The notes under the pieces: model-generated | The model's input: only the letters and a program-made list of their open reading frames with translations | Told to the model about the DNA's origin: nothing | Databases searched by the model: none | Part shown: positions 49,301 through 62,070 of the stretch, piece by piece | Layout of the letters: each line of letters starts with the position of its first letter | Numbering within the stretch: the first letter of the stretch is position 1 | From: Plectrocnemia conspersa | Taxonomy: Eukaryota > Arthropoda > Insecta > Trichoptera > Polycentropodidae | NCBI GenBank assembly: GCA_009617715.1 | Contig: VTFK01000263.1 | Coordinates: 1 to 64,000, forward strand | Length of the DNA: 64,000 nt | Direction: 5' to 3' | Translations under genes and position numbers: made by a program

Positions 49301-51430
49301 AAAAAAAATTATATTAATTTAATAATTAAGTAGATACATATTTAACTAAATAACCTCATTTTTGAGCTAAAATGTATATTTATATAGGTACCTTAAATTT
49401 TATAATAATACAATTAATATTTAAAAGCAGAGAATTATTTAGAATACAAATATTAAAGTTACAAATTATTAAACCTGATTTGTAATAAAATATTCATTTA
49501 GTAAAAACATGTAGTAATAAATATTTAGGCGCAGGCTTTTTGCTAGTGTATATTGTGTTTATGAAAATTTTTCACTGAAATCATATTTTTATAATATAGT
49601 TTTTAATACATTCTACATATCGAATTAATTTAAACGAATATTTTTAGCTCCTTATTGTATTTTTTTATTTAAAAAATACTTCATAAAAATCATATATTAT
49701 ATTTTTATTATTCAATTAAAAAAAATTATGCGTTTATTTTCTATCTAAACTGATTAATAATTTTATTTAGTATTTTTTTTCTAAATAAATATATTATAAC
49801 AACATTGTTGTATTTTTATATTTATTTTGATATAGCCTTCCTTTTTTATTTTGTACAGAAATATAATAATATTATTGTTTAATAATTTAAGTCAAATTAT
49901 TTTCAATCTTAAAAACACTTTGTAATTCAATTTTAAACACATTTTATACAATATACATTACCATAATTGATATATAATTATTTTTCAAAGCACGCTCACG
50001 ATAGTTTCGAAGCAAACTTGAATTTTAATCTTAGCATCGATTTAGTTCACATGAAGAGAAATTATTAAAAACATTTTTATGATTATATATTGATTGGTAA
50101 ACATATATTAGTATTTAACAAATAAAAAATTGTAATTTTAAAAATTATAAGTGCCATAAATATATATGAAAAGTCACAATTCCTGAAAAACAACCTAATA
50201 TATTAATAATAAAGTTATGTAAAATGTATTATATAAAGTTCAATATACTAAATACGTAACAAATATGTTCATTATAAAGTTTATTTATCAGTGCTCATTT
50301 TCTATTAGTTTATTATTTAGATATTCCTAAAATGTTTATTAAATCGTATTTAGATTAATAAACATTAAATTTTAATTTTACATTATAAGATTCCATCTAC
50401 TTCGTTATACAGCGTATATAAACCTAATAATTATACAACAAGAACCTTTTCACATATTCCAGCATAATTAAATACATTTGAAGCCTTCATAATTTGCATT
50501 TTGAAATTATAAGAAATTTATACGATGCAGAGGCATGGAATAAGAAGCAACCTGACGTTTATATATGCTGAAGGTCAAGTGTTTCTAAAATATTGTCAAA
50601 TGTATATATCCGTAGGCGTAATATAAAATTGCTTAATTATTTAATAAATTCACAAGATTATTTAACACCACAATGTAATTACGTTACCTGAATCGGAATA
50701 GATTATCTAACTGCAATCTCATTCAGCACTTCCCTGTGCAAACAATTAAACACTATCTCTATTCATTGTATAATTATAGATATATTCACGTATGCTACAG
50801 TTAATCCAACCGTGTATTACAAACACAGAGTTGGACTAACGTCATAATAGTATTATGTGATATAAGAGATCCATTGAATTATAATAATACAATATCATAT
50901 AAAATATATCATTGAACAAGTTTTGTGATTTAGATTTAAATTTATATTTGTATTAGTTTAAAAGATAAAAGCGTTTGACTTTTGACATTTCATTAGGTAA
51001 TTAATAAATTATTCGCTTCACAATTAATTACTGAATAAAGGGATACTTTTTTTACGGAAAAGCTTTAGTATACACATTTAGTTATACATATATTCTTTGT
51101 AAGATGTATAACAAATTTGTTGAATTACTTTTGTTCAAAGATTGATTATAAAAGGATCGCTGTCTCATTGTACGTTCAGGAGAAAAAAGCCCTACAATTC
51201 AGTGTTTTGTATTTTTTCTGGCGTTGCTTAATTTATTTTTTAAAATATATAAACTTTCTACATATGACAAACAGCAATTTAATTAAAAGTCAAAGAGCAA
51301 ATATATTTTAATTTATTGCTCAGGAACTAACTGATAACAACATTAATAAACAATATAATTGTTTGTGCTGTCAAAATACAATAATACTATTACACTTTAA
51401 AGCTCTCCAGCTTTTATTCAACAAACGGAT
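46346..51430. other. Long AT-rich stretch without supported genes
   Basis: About 5 kb. GC-richer spots at 48860-49080 and around 47340-47420 have only short, motif-free frames. The 12-mer GGTCGCTTTAAT occurs twice within 35 bp near 47761-47802. A 5-unit ATA run lies near 47268. Confidence 0.45.
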
Positions 51431-51439
51431 GATATTTTG

Positions 51440-52000
51440 TCTTTATATTTTACTATAAAAAATCTATCGCTTAAATATAACTTCATTATTTCATATATAT
51501 GGTAGGGTCATTTTAAATTTGTATTTTAATCTCATATGCCACATTTTGCCTAAAGCCCGAAAGTCCAGGAATGAGAAATATTTTCTTTTCTGTAAATTTT
51601 TAATAATCTCGTTTGCCACTCGGTGTGTTTGTGCTCTTGCAGAAAGCTGAATTGATGCCTTTGGACTATTTATTGTTTCTGTAGTATTAGATTTATTCTA
51701 CGTAGCAGTATCTTCTCAAACATTTTTGATAAAATAGACAAAAGACTAATTGTCCTATAAGATTTCATGTCCTGGTTTTAGAATAAGGATAACTTGTGTT
51801 ATCTTAAATTGTTTTGAAAATTAGTCTGGTTATTGCGTTAAAAAAATTATATTCTTTTCAGTAGTTCTTTAAGCACTTTTCCTGTTATTAAATTACACCC
51901 AGAAGCTTTTTCAAGACTTTTTAATCATGAAAATAATTTCTGTAATTTTTATTTTTTAAGGTAGGTCATATTGTGCTGCTTCTAGAAATGATATATATTT
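51440..52000 (-). pseudogene. LINE reverse-transcriptase fragment (Jockey-like), minus strand
   Basis: Read on the minus strand, broken frames give in order a GKVLKELLKR block, the stretch YRTISLLSILSKMFEKILLR then RINLIL (family: YRPISLLP-LSK-FEKLLL-R), an HQFSF block (family: HQFGFR--HST), VANEIIKNLQKRKYF, and a FLDF...KMWHMR relic of FLD-S-AFDKVWH-GL. Stops and shifts occur throughout; there is no YADD/FADD. Bases 51670-51812 align, in inverted orientation, with 61253-61405 at high identity apart from an 11-bp gap, so both copies come from one LINE family. Confidence 0.8.
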
Positions 52001-53060
52001 TTATTTTTTTCTAGACAGAGTGCTGAAATCGGTTCGAAAACTTTTTTATGTGATCAGAGATATAATGGCTTTTTTCCATCTCATTTTTGCCCATTTAACT
52101 ATTTAAATAATAATATATAATATGAAAAAAAATTATAACTCTAATCAGATAACAACAGGTATTAGCGTTGTTGATACAAAAAGCAAAAGAAAATACCGAC
52201 AATGAACAAAAACTTTTTAAATGCATCTAAATAAAATAATATATTAGCCAAACTAATTAAATGCAAGAAAACGAGCATTTAAAACTAAAAATAACTTTTT
52301 TGACAAGTGTACATTCCTCGACGAATATAATATAATCTCTATGTAAATGCGGTTTGTTTCTGCAAGATCTTAGTTCCTGCATTCAGATAAAGTAAAAAAC
52401 CGTTTGACTGTATCGTATTAAATGACTCGATGGAACATATAGCATAAGTTCCACATCCTGTAGATATTTTAAAAATACAATCCCATACAATTTAAATTAT
52501 GAATCTGATTTGAACATGGTTATCAAAAATAAGCCAATAATTACTACTTTAAAACGCAATGACCAGAGTCTAGAATAGACACCATTCACAGATGTACGAT
52601 GCAAATACGATCCAGAAATACCTACGTACAACCTATATAAACCCATAAATTCTTAGCCGAGTAACAAGTATAATTGAAGTGTATCACTCCACACAATAAT
52701 TATATTTTCCTGAATTATTAAAATATAGAACATTTATTGCGTGTCCCAATATTTCGGTCAAGGTGGCAATTATAAAGCATGAATCAATATAATCTTTAGG
52801 ATACAAGAACTTTTTCATTTGTATAGTTTATGAAGACATTATGTACTCAAAAAACAACCCTATTTATATTTAATATTCTTGTTTAAATCTGATTAATTTC
52901 ACAAAAACGTACATATAAAAATATCCCTAAATGTTTTTAAATACGTTTAGTTTGCATCAAGTTATAATTAGATGCAAATTATTTTAATTTTAATAATTAT
53001 TATTGTTACTTTAAATACGTGCTCATTGTTTTTTAATTTGTTTACAATCTTGCCATTTTA
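52001..53060. other. AT-rich stretch, nothing recognised
   Basis: May include the eroded remainder of the minus-strand LINE upstream of 52000, but I cannot read protein blocks there. Confidence 0.35.
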
Positions 53061-53084
53061 CTCCCTCGATTTCAAGGTATCCTT

Positions 53085-53275
53085 AAACGGTAGTTGCGGG
53101 TTGGAATCGGTGGATGGGGGCACCGAGCCTAGCAACAGGTCCCGGCCGGAGGCAGGGGCTACGCCAGATCGATAGGGCGGCGTCCCTCGTCCCCCCGAAA
53201 CCCCGGCCCTAGGCTAACGGCCTTTGTTGATTTCTCGCCGCGAAGCAACCCAGGGCTCCTGAAGCATCCGGCCAA
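53085..53275. other. GC-rich island of unknown nature
   Basis: An abrupt island containing GGTCCCGGCCGGAGGCAGGG and CGTCCCCCCGAAACCCCGGC within AT-rich DNA. The plus strand has a short frame ending GSCGLESVDGGTEPSNRSRP and seven more residues. The minus strand is open for 60 codons (53341-53159, ATG-started) with MPLLAGCFRSPGLLRGEKST in it. Neither matches a family I know. The sharp edges suggest a transposon or SINE fragment or an insertion of foreign-composition DNA rather than a host exon. Confidence 0.4.
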
Positions 53276-55040
53276 TAATGGCATATACCATTGTACTCCA
53301 TTTTCAACACTTAACAGCCAATCAATGTTTAAAGCTTTCAAAAAGCAATTGAAATATTGCTATATTTATATAGTTTATATAAAAGGACTTGAATTAAAAT
53401 TCTGCCATAAAAATATGGCAAATTACATGAACAATAAAAGAAAAACTATCTTTAAGATATCCAATTTAAAATTATATATGCTGTATATATTATATGTTAA
53501 AATACGGTTGATTAAAAACTTCTCGTCCTAATATACAAAGATTTTATTCTTATTTATTTGTTAATTGATTTTCCAACATACATAGTCTATAGCTATACTG
53601 ATAACATGCTTTGTCCTTTAACATATTTTCTAGGAGGAAGTGAGGGACGTTTCTATCGAATTAAGCATCTCCAAAACATATTTTTTAAAACGAATTGACA
53701 CATAAAAATTTTAAATCGAATTTTTAACCAAATTTTTGTGTCTTACAGACAGAAATAATCGTAACACGTGGTTTTTAATAGGATGAAGACTATACGCACA
53801 CAACTAGAGCAACGATAGAGCTTCTTCGTAAAATGTTTGTTAAGCAACTCAAGAAATGTTGTTACTAAATTTTACAACCCCAACTTTAATTTGTAAAGTT
53901 ACTTAGAGGGTATGGTGTATGTTTATAATTCAGCAACCCAAAACAAAATTAAAATCTTTGAACTAGAAACCTTACGTTTCAAATTGAAAATGCTTTAAAA
54001 TAACACCTAAGTAAAATATAAAAAATATTTTTTGAATGAAATATTGTTAGCATATATATATATCTCTAAAAAGTTTAACTTATATATAATATGTTTTTAG
54101 TTTACTAAAGATAGAATCTAAAATTAACGTAAATTAGATAATACGATGTACATTAGATAAATATTAACTATTTAAACTCCAGGAAATATTACAACCGTGT
54201 ATTTGTCGATAATTGGCTAGATATTGCGAAATGTATATATGAAATTTAAATGCAAAACGAAATTTCTATCGCAAGCAAATAAAGTACAATTTAATATTAA
54301 TTAAAGCAATTCATGAAAATCTAAATAAAATATTTTAGTGTAAAAGTGAATTGGATCACCAAAAAAAAACTCTGTGATCAGTAAAATGCATATAAAAAAT
54401 TGCGTATATATGCACTTTTTCGCTTAAGAAATCGCAAAATAATAAATTATAATATTAAAAAAGAAGCAAATGGATTATATACGCCGAGTATGGATCGCTT
54501 GCATAAAGTATTACTAACGATTATGCTCACGTCTTCGGAAAGTTTACGTATTTTTTAAGCCAGGTATTTATAATATAAAATATAGATAAACCTTTAGATA
54601 CGTTATTTTGTTACATTTATTCAAGAGTTTTTTATAGCAAAAATACATTAATAGTTAATATCTACCCATAAATAAAGGGATTAAGTCAGGAGGTCAAAAA
54701 GCTTACAGTCAAATTTACAGGCGTAAGAATCTAAATATAATCATAATAAATCATAAAAACTGGTGACATATTAAATTTTAACGTGTGATATATAAAACAG
54801 ATTTTATACGCCTAAGACAAACAAGGTGGCTTCTTTGTTAAAATTGGACACCATAGGTGAAAAACATTTTTGCAAATTGAATCAAAGTATGCGTCACCTG
54901 AAAAAAAATAGCACATGCATTCAGGATTGCTATTCAAAACAGCCATTCGAAATATGCTCTAGCAACCAATGGCAATCTGTTTCAAAAACACTATCCAACC
55001 CTTTTGAAATGGCCATGGTATTAGCTTTATTGGAAAGATA
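53276..55040. other. AT-rich stretch, nothing recognised
   Basis: No motifs. The frame at 54826-55062 on the plus strand has no ATG start and lies opposite the 3' flank of the mariner-like copy, so I do not call it. Confidence 0.4.
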
Positions 55041-55051
55041 CTTTTATGCCA

Positions 55052-55554
55052 TTAGTGTTTAAATATGATTTTGGGCATATGGGCGCCGCGTCTGACTCGA
55101 ATAAAGCGCAATTTGGAAGTTTAATTTTCGAGCAGCTGGGGCCGTATATCGGCAATAACGCAGCGAATGTTGGCTTCCAATTCGTTCATCGTCTCTGGTT
55201 TATCAGCGTAGACTAGCAACTTTATATATCTCCACAGAAAACAATACACACCAAAAATGAGCCTCATCGCTAAAATAAATTTTAGTGAAAATGAGGATCA
55301 AGAGCAATCTCGTTTTCGGCCCGTTCACCGAACGTATGGCGCACATGATGGTCAAGTGGTTTCAATTCTTGCACGAGCTGAATCTTGAAAACTCGTAATC
55401 TACCTTAAAGTGGATGGATAGAACTCCAATTGCTGTGCATGATGACGAATCAACTCATTCGGATCCTCCTCAATAATATGCTCCACGGCACTGTACGACG
55501 TCTCTGCGAATGCGTATTATCAATTAGAGTATACGGGGTGCGAAAACGATCCAT
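55052..55554 (-). pseudogene. Internally deleted mariner-like (IS630-Tc1-mariner) transposase
   Basis: Minus-strand frames from the ATG at 55554-55552 begin MDRFRTPYTL. They continue AVEHIIEEDPNELIRHHAQQ, a helix-turn-helix region, then IQLVQELKPLDHHVR with FGERAENEIALDPHF, then IYFSDEAHFW, the block with the first catalytic Asp. The next readable block is FLWRYIKLLVYADKPETMNE followed by IRCVIADIRPQLLE, and the frame ends HMPKIIFKH at 55054. Thus everything between the first Asp and FLW is missing, including the second Asp (QQDGA--H block) and the third (CDLTPLDYFLW block). Frame changes occur between blocks. The GC content is higher than the surroundings. Family placement is by remembered insect DDE_3 proteins; no terminal repeats were found. 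Confidence 0.82.
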
Positions 55555-55559
55555 GGTTA

Positions 55560-55640
55560 TTCAAATTAATTGCTCGTATGGACGTTTATGTCAACCGTAA
55601 AATGGAGGTAGCGCACAGTAAGTTTCGCGAACTGGACATT
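55560..55640. other. Probable 5' flank of the mariner-like element
   Basis: Relatively GC-rich sequence continues past the start codon to about 55640, reading on the minus strand GTCCAGTTCGCGAAACTTAC then TGTGCGC. It probably contains the element's terminus. I could not find an inverted partner near 54.8-55.05 kb. Confidence 0.35.
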
Positions 55641-58600
55641 CTTAGTTTTTTAAAACTATTAACTAGTCTCGAATATTATGCTAATTATTTACAAATTAAA
55701 TATTAAATATTAAGAGACAAAGTAAAACAATCATCTCAATCAGATATTGAGTAAAACGTAATGGTTAAAAATCATATCATTCCTTACTTCATATAAAATA
55801 AGACGTTAGTTATAAGAAGGTATATTGATCCAAATTATTTAATTTGTATATTAGCAGCTAAATCTAAGTTTAGAGGACAGATTTAATTATTCGATTGACA
55901 ACCACTAAAGCATTTAACACATCCATACAAATTGAAAGCCAATGAGCTAAATCCCCTAACGCTGTTAATTAATTAACTAATCAACTTAAAAGCAACCTTA
56001 ACTCTTCAGTTATTTAATTCACACGTTTAATAAATTAATCAATTATCATCACACAATATGTTGTGTGCTATAATATAATATAATGTCTATTTATAGCCAC
56101 ACATACATATGTACATATATCGCAATTATGTTGATAAAGAATTGGTTCAAAATTAGGACAGGGTCTCGCAGATGTTGCGGAACATAATCCCGGAAATACG
56201 TTCGTGTTGTGGTAGGCTGGAAATGGGCTACAGGGTGGGTAATATATTGCCATAGCAGTGACCTTCAAATAAGTGGGTCAGGAACAGTGCAGTCCCACCC
56301 TGTTGACCTAGAACCACTGACGCTGTTGCTTCAGAACGCTGCTACTGTATTGTATTCTGAATTACGTGTTGCTTATCCTGTTGCAATAATTATATCCGTA
56401 TATAAATTATTAGATTATGTATATACGTACATATACATTTATTTGTACAATTGTTGCGATTGTGGATCGATACTGTGCCAAATGCGCTTCCATGTGAATA
56501 AATTTATTATTAATAATTTAGTCATGAAATGGACGTGTCAGCAGATGAAATATAGTGTATTAATTAATGACTAGTCAAATTAGAAATGAGATAAAAGTAT
56601 TAATTTAAATTTAATTTAATTTAAATATAAATGCTTTTAACTCGTTACTATTATGAGGTTTAGATTTATATAATCCATGGATACCAAAAATATAGGATGT
56701 TCCATAGAAAACTTTAGTCAAAAGTGTTTTCAATTCCAATTGTAATTTTAACTCATAGAATATCAAGGATTGATATCAAACTGAGATTTTTGCTCTAGTC
56801 TTTGCAGCAATTATCCGCTAAATACTTAAAAATACATATTAAATTTTATATATTATTTTTTAAATAAGTTTAAATTTCATTTGTGTCCTTATGTTCTTAA
56901 AAAATTATAAAAATCTTATTATTGCACTAGATTTTTCCAAATAGCTCTTATTTTAATTTAAATAAAAAAAATATTTATAGATTATATATACTTGACGGAC
57001 TTTCAGATTTTCAACTTAAAAAGTTTGTATTTAAAAATTTGTTTTAATTAAATAAAAAGCAATATCAAATTTATAAAAATGTATTTGTAAAAAATATAAA
57101 ATATTATCAACAATATAAATTATAAAAATTTATTATTCAACAAATCAAAAAAATGTTTATTTACTATTTAATAGTATGAAATATGATACTTAATTTCAGA
57201 CTATTTACTAAGCTTGAATTATAAAAATATTATTTAAATTTTAATCATATAATCTTTGATAAAAAAAACCTAAACCTATTCGTTGCGTAATAGTTTTTCT
57301 TTTTAATGATATATATAAAAAAATAATGTATTATTATAAACACTATAATAACTATAAAATACGTATTATAGATTAATAACAATGGATTTATAATAAAGAA
57401 ATATTTATGATACACTTTAATTATTAGTTATAAATAAAATATATATATTTAATTTATTATTTATAAATAAAATAACCTAGACATTATATTTGCATCTGTA
57501 ATGTAATTCTATACATCTCAAAATAGAAATAGATTCAATTTCACGAAACACATTTTAATAAATAATATTCCTTATTATAGCAAAACCGTGTTATATTATA
57601 TTATAATAATATGTACGAAAATAAATACACGTTAAATATTTGGTACCTGACACGTAACCTTTGACACGTAATTACATTTATTGATTAAAAAGCTATACTT
57701 TTATATACACAAATGTAGCTTTGTTATTGAAATTTATTTTTATACACGTGTATTATATACCTAGAAGGTATACGAGACGAACTTTGATTTATTATACTTT
57801 TGAACTTCTCATTTCCTCTAAAAAGTTTTGCTTTGAGTATCGTTCAAAGCGTATATTATATTATACATTTTTTTAATTAAATAGCAGCCCCTATCGATAA
57901 ACATGTATAGAACAATTTTAATTAAAGGTTTAAAGCTTTACTTTATTTACTAATTATATAATATTATTTAAAAAAATGTATAAGACTAATACGTATTCTT
58001 AACAAAAATATAAATGAACAATAAACTACAATTTTGAAATAATTTTTTTTATTATAAAATGGCTTAAAACTTGACTAATTTATAATAAATTAATATTTTT
58101 ATTAATTAAAAAACACAAAAGTTTGAAAATCATTTTTATAATATAATAAATTAGAGGAGAAAAATTATGTTTATTTATTTATGAAATTATAAAATGTATC
58201 GACAGGTGTCGGTTTAAAAACGTTTCATCTATTATACTTTACAATAATATTTCCCATACAAAGTATTAGATTTATTATGAGTATATATTATTGTTCATGT
58301 GATGATTTATTATTATATAATAAATTGTTTTCTATTTTTTATAAATTAATTAATCGTTAGTAAGATTGGTTTCTCCAGCGTTTAAGAACCTCTGCAACGT
58401 TTCATTATACAGCCACTGCGTTACACCGTTCCCAATAAAGCATTCTTAAGAATGTCACCTGCATTCAAATACTGCGAGTCACTATTCTTAGTAGCTAGCA
58501 ATAGCAAAATAACAACAGCATTTGCCGCATTTCTAATTATTTATAAACATAGCATACCAATATATAATACTAAACGATTTTCTCAGTAAAATTAACACTC

Positions 58601-61090
58601 TTGGTATACAATCTTATTTGAACAGTAAGTGCAGTGTTTAGCTAAACAATTTACAGTGGCAAAAACGTCGACATTGAACCACTTTTTTATAGCAAACCAT
58701 AATTTGACACTGACAAAATCTATCAGAATAGTACATAGTAAGTGGAGGTCGCTTTAACGTGTATGTAAATGCTTGTAATTTCAGAATGATAATATTAAAC
58801 AATCCTCATGTGTAATGTAACGTATGATTATAGACCTCCGAACATCTTGCGGTTGGTGTGTGGAATAATTAGCGTGGGCAATTAGGCAATGGGAGATTTA
58901 TTATAAATAATTATTGTTTGCTAAAATGAGTTACCAAAATTAAAGCTGTCATTAATTGACGTATTTGTAAAGGGTAACAAATGAAAACTGTTTTTAAATT
59001 TATATATCTAATAAACCAATAAATATACACAATAAAAAACAAATAAATTTAAGCTCTTTGAATAAAACTTTTTTTTGTGCTACAATTTTTTTATTAAAAT
59101 AATAATAAAATACCTGATAAAATTACTTTTAATAGTCGAATCTCGGAGATATTCTAATATGGTAAATACCGAAATCGGAGTCGGAGTCGTGTTTTTTTAT
59201 TTGACCGTATCTAATAAACCATTTGTTATTCAAACAAATTTGTTCAAGCTCTTTGAAAAAGTTTTTTTTGTATTCAATTTTTTTTAAAAAAATATTTATT
59301 AGTGCAAATTATAATAATCTGGAAAAAAATTATTAAACCGTGTTTTAACCAAAATTCAAATATTTGTTCCGCTTTTGAAAAGTATTCATTTATATTTGTA
59401 GTGAAATATAAAAAAAAAATTTAATGTACCGCTGTAGTATGTACAGAAAAATCGTGTTTTATTTTGTTTTTCTGAATTTATACAGCCATAGCCATAACAA
59501 CTATAACTAATTAAGAAAATAACGAAAAAAATATACTTTTTAATTGCGGAAATTTCATAAATGTCTTATATTTTCGAATTAATATTGTGCTCCTGTGGAC
59601 TTTCTCAGCGACTGATATTGAATTTTAATTTCTTTAAAACCAATGCAAATACTGTTTAATTGTAGGTCTATCTTAAGTAATTTATTACATTAATAATGTT
59701 TTTAATAACAAGTTATAGTCTTACATACAGCGGTAATAATTAAAATAAAACATCGTACAGATTTCAAGTTTAAAACACATAATGCGTTAATGTTTTTTAA
59801 ATTAAAATAAATAATCTTAATACTGTTCATTGGTATGTACTCATCTTTATTTTTAATTCTTCATAATTTAATTCACCTTTTTCTATATTTATATAATTCA
59901 AAACAAACAATTTCTCATTCCCAATTACAATAATACCCCCATAGAAAAATGCCGCAAAACTTACGCATTTATAGCAAACTCAAAAGAATTCGTCAAAAGT
60001 TAACATCATATTCGACTAGAAAACGATTTAAAATGAATAAATATACTTATAAATATATATTGCATTAAAACTCTAATTGCGTCTTACAAAATTCCACTTC
60101 CATATGCAGATAATAAATAAACCGCTCTATAACTTTAAGTACTGTAACGCTTTAAGATAATATCTGTAATATTACAGCGGTGGTCTTATATAAAAAAAAT
60201 ATTTTTCTGTAAATATCACTTATGTTATATATAATAGAGATGACACAGTGTGAATAATAGCTTAATTTACTAGAACAAAATAATTATTATAATAGTAAAT
60301 GGCGTAGTGTGTGCAACAAACTGTAAAATAACGCCATTTTTCAACCATTGTTGTAATTGTGAAGCTGCGTTTTCTAAATTTCCTATTTCTATAGAGATTT
60401 CTATATTTCTAACACCTAACACTTAAGCAGTTTATTTGTAGGTACAATAACACCAATCAACCCAAGATTCTCGAATTTCTTCACACAGTGTGACTCATTT
60501 ATGGGAAGTCAATTGCAAAATGACAATGCTTCTCAAAACGTGTCAACAAGTGAAGGTGGGTGCGTCCTACCAACCAACCTTTGGGTTAAGACCACCTGCG
60601 GCCCATTGTCTTCTCGGCATTAATTGCGTAACTAGGATGCTGCGAATCGTTGCGAAAAGTGGGCGCATCTACAACGATTTTTTTAATATTCATACATATG
60701 TATACGTGAACACATTAAGAATATAGCGTTACATCTTCGACGAAAGCATTGCATAACGGTGGCGACGACGATTCGGTGCATGGCGAACTTGCAAAATCAA
60801 TTTCACCTTAACGCTCTGTTTCTTGATCATACAAAATGACAAAAATGGCGTGACCTTTCTCTTATTTAATCATTTAGAGTTGGGTGGATTTATGGTAATA
60901 AGATTATAACAGAAATTACAATTTAAGAAAAAAAACTTTTAAAATATAAGTTGAACATTTATGTATTTAACGCGCAATTTTCATTTAATACTATCACTCT
61001 ACTCACTCTGAAGAGGCGATGAAAAGCTTATTTTTTTACTACCTTACCCGTTAACAAACGTTGGCAATTATTCGGGTTAAATTAAAAATA
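55641..61090. other. Long AT-rich stretch, GC-richer patches at 56150-56360 and 60480-60800
   Basis: The patch at 56150-56360 gives a frame with no ATG at its start. The patch at 60480-60800 has a 78-codon frame (60490-60726) and an AAG|GTGGGT donor-like site near 60555, but no family is recognised. At about 60298-60342 AAATGGCGT and ACGCCATTT form a 9-bp inverted repeat. The rest is AT-rich without features. Confidence 0.4.
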
Positions 61091-61130
61091 AGAGCAGTAA
61101 TTTTATAATGAATAATACCTAAGCATCAAA

Positions 61131-62070
61131 AAAGCTGCTGTGTTTTATCTAATTACAAAAAAAGTTTTCCAGAAACTGCCAGATAAGAGTATAAAAACAA
61201 TAACAAACATTTTCAACGCTATTGCGATGAAAAGACTCCAATATTTTTTAATACAATTTAAGATACCACAAGTTATCCTTATTCTAAATCAGAAAAGAAC
61301 CAAGAAGACGGAAATCTTACAGACCAATTAGTATTTTGCCTATTTTATTAAACATATTCGAGAAGTTACTGCTACGTAGAATAAATCTAATACTACAAAA
61401 ATGAAATTAATAAAAATCTACATAAGATAAAATATTTTTCAGCTGCTTTCTTGAATTTTTCAAGCAAACAAAAAATAGCATATGGGTTAATCCCATATGA
61501 TATTTTTTGTAATAGATATACCTGAGCGATAAATTTTTCATAGTAAAATATCAAGACGAAAAATCCTTCATCTGTCCAATAAAATCTGGAGTACCTCAGC
61601 ACCGTGTACTAGGGCTCTTACTGTAATTTTTATATAAAACAGACTTGCCAACTTCAAACAGAATTTCCTGCGCAACCTTTGCTGACGACACAGTTATTAG
61701 GACTTATCACGAGAATTTGGGCACACTAAGTGAACATTGGCAAAAATCTAGAAAGGCTGGGTACATAGAGAATAAAACGAGCTTAAGTCTACTTATGTTA
61801 AAATTACTATGAAAAATAAAACATTGTCTGATTAAATAATGCAATAATCTTACAATCGGATGGTGCAAAGTATTTGGGGGTGCATCTTGACTTACCTGGA
61901 AAACCCATATTTGGAGTAAAAGAAAACAACCAAGACTAATCTGCTTATATATAAATTCATCCTTAAGCCAATTTGGACGTACAGCTATCAACTCTAGAGA
62001 TCAGTAAGCAATTTGAACATAGAAAAAATTTAGAGGTTGTAAAATATTTTTTTAAGAGTGATATTAAATG
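61131..62070 (+). pseudogene. LINE ORF2 reverse-transcriptase copy (Jockey-like), longest remnant
   Basis: Broken plus-strand frames follow the Jockey-type order: LPDKSIKTITNIFNA, FKIPQVILIL, an ILLNIFEKLLLRRINLIL-like stretch in shifted frames, YFSAAFLNFSSKQKIAYG (family FLD-S-AFDKVWHEG, catalytic Asp replaced by Asn), YLSDKFFIVKYQDEKSFICP then IKSGVPQHRVLGLLL, DLPTSNRISCATFADDTVIR, a GGASWLTWKTHI relic of YLGV-LD--LTWKTHI, and FILKPIWTYSYQL. The FADD catalytic motif near 61670-61690 is intact, but frameshifts and stops make the whole unreadable. No endonuclease domain or poly-A tail is visible. Homologous to the inverted fragment at 51.4-52.0 kb. Confidence 0.85.

Noticed and set aside
54826..55062. 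78-codon plus-strand frame next to the mariner-like copy
   Set aside because: It begins at GTG rather than ATG and lies opposite the 3' flank of the element.
54826..55640. Terminal inverted repeats for the mariner-like element
   Set aside because: GGTGTCCAATTTTAAC near 54840 resembles TGTCCAGTTCGCG near 55640, but both occur on the same strand, so they are not inverted and cannot be its TIRs.
61707..61991. 94-codon minus-strand frame over the LINE copy
   Set aside because: Antisense of the reverse-transcriptase remnant, whose plus-strand blocks are clear.
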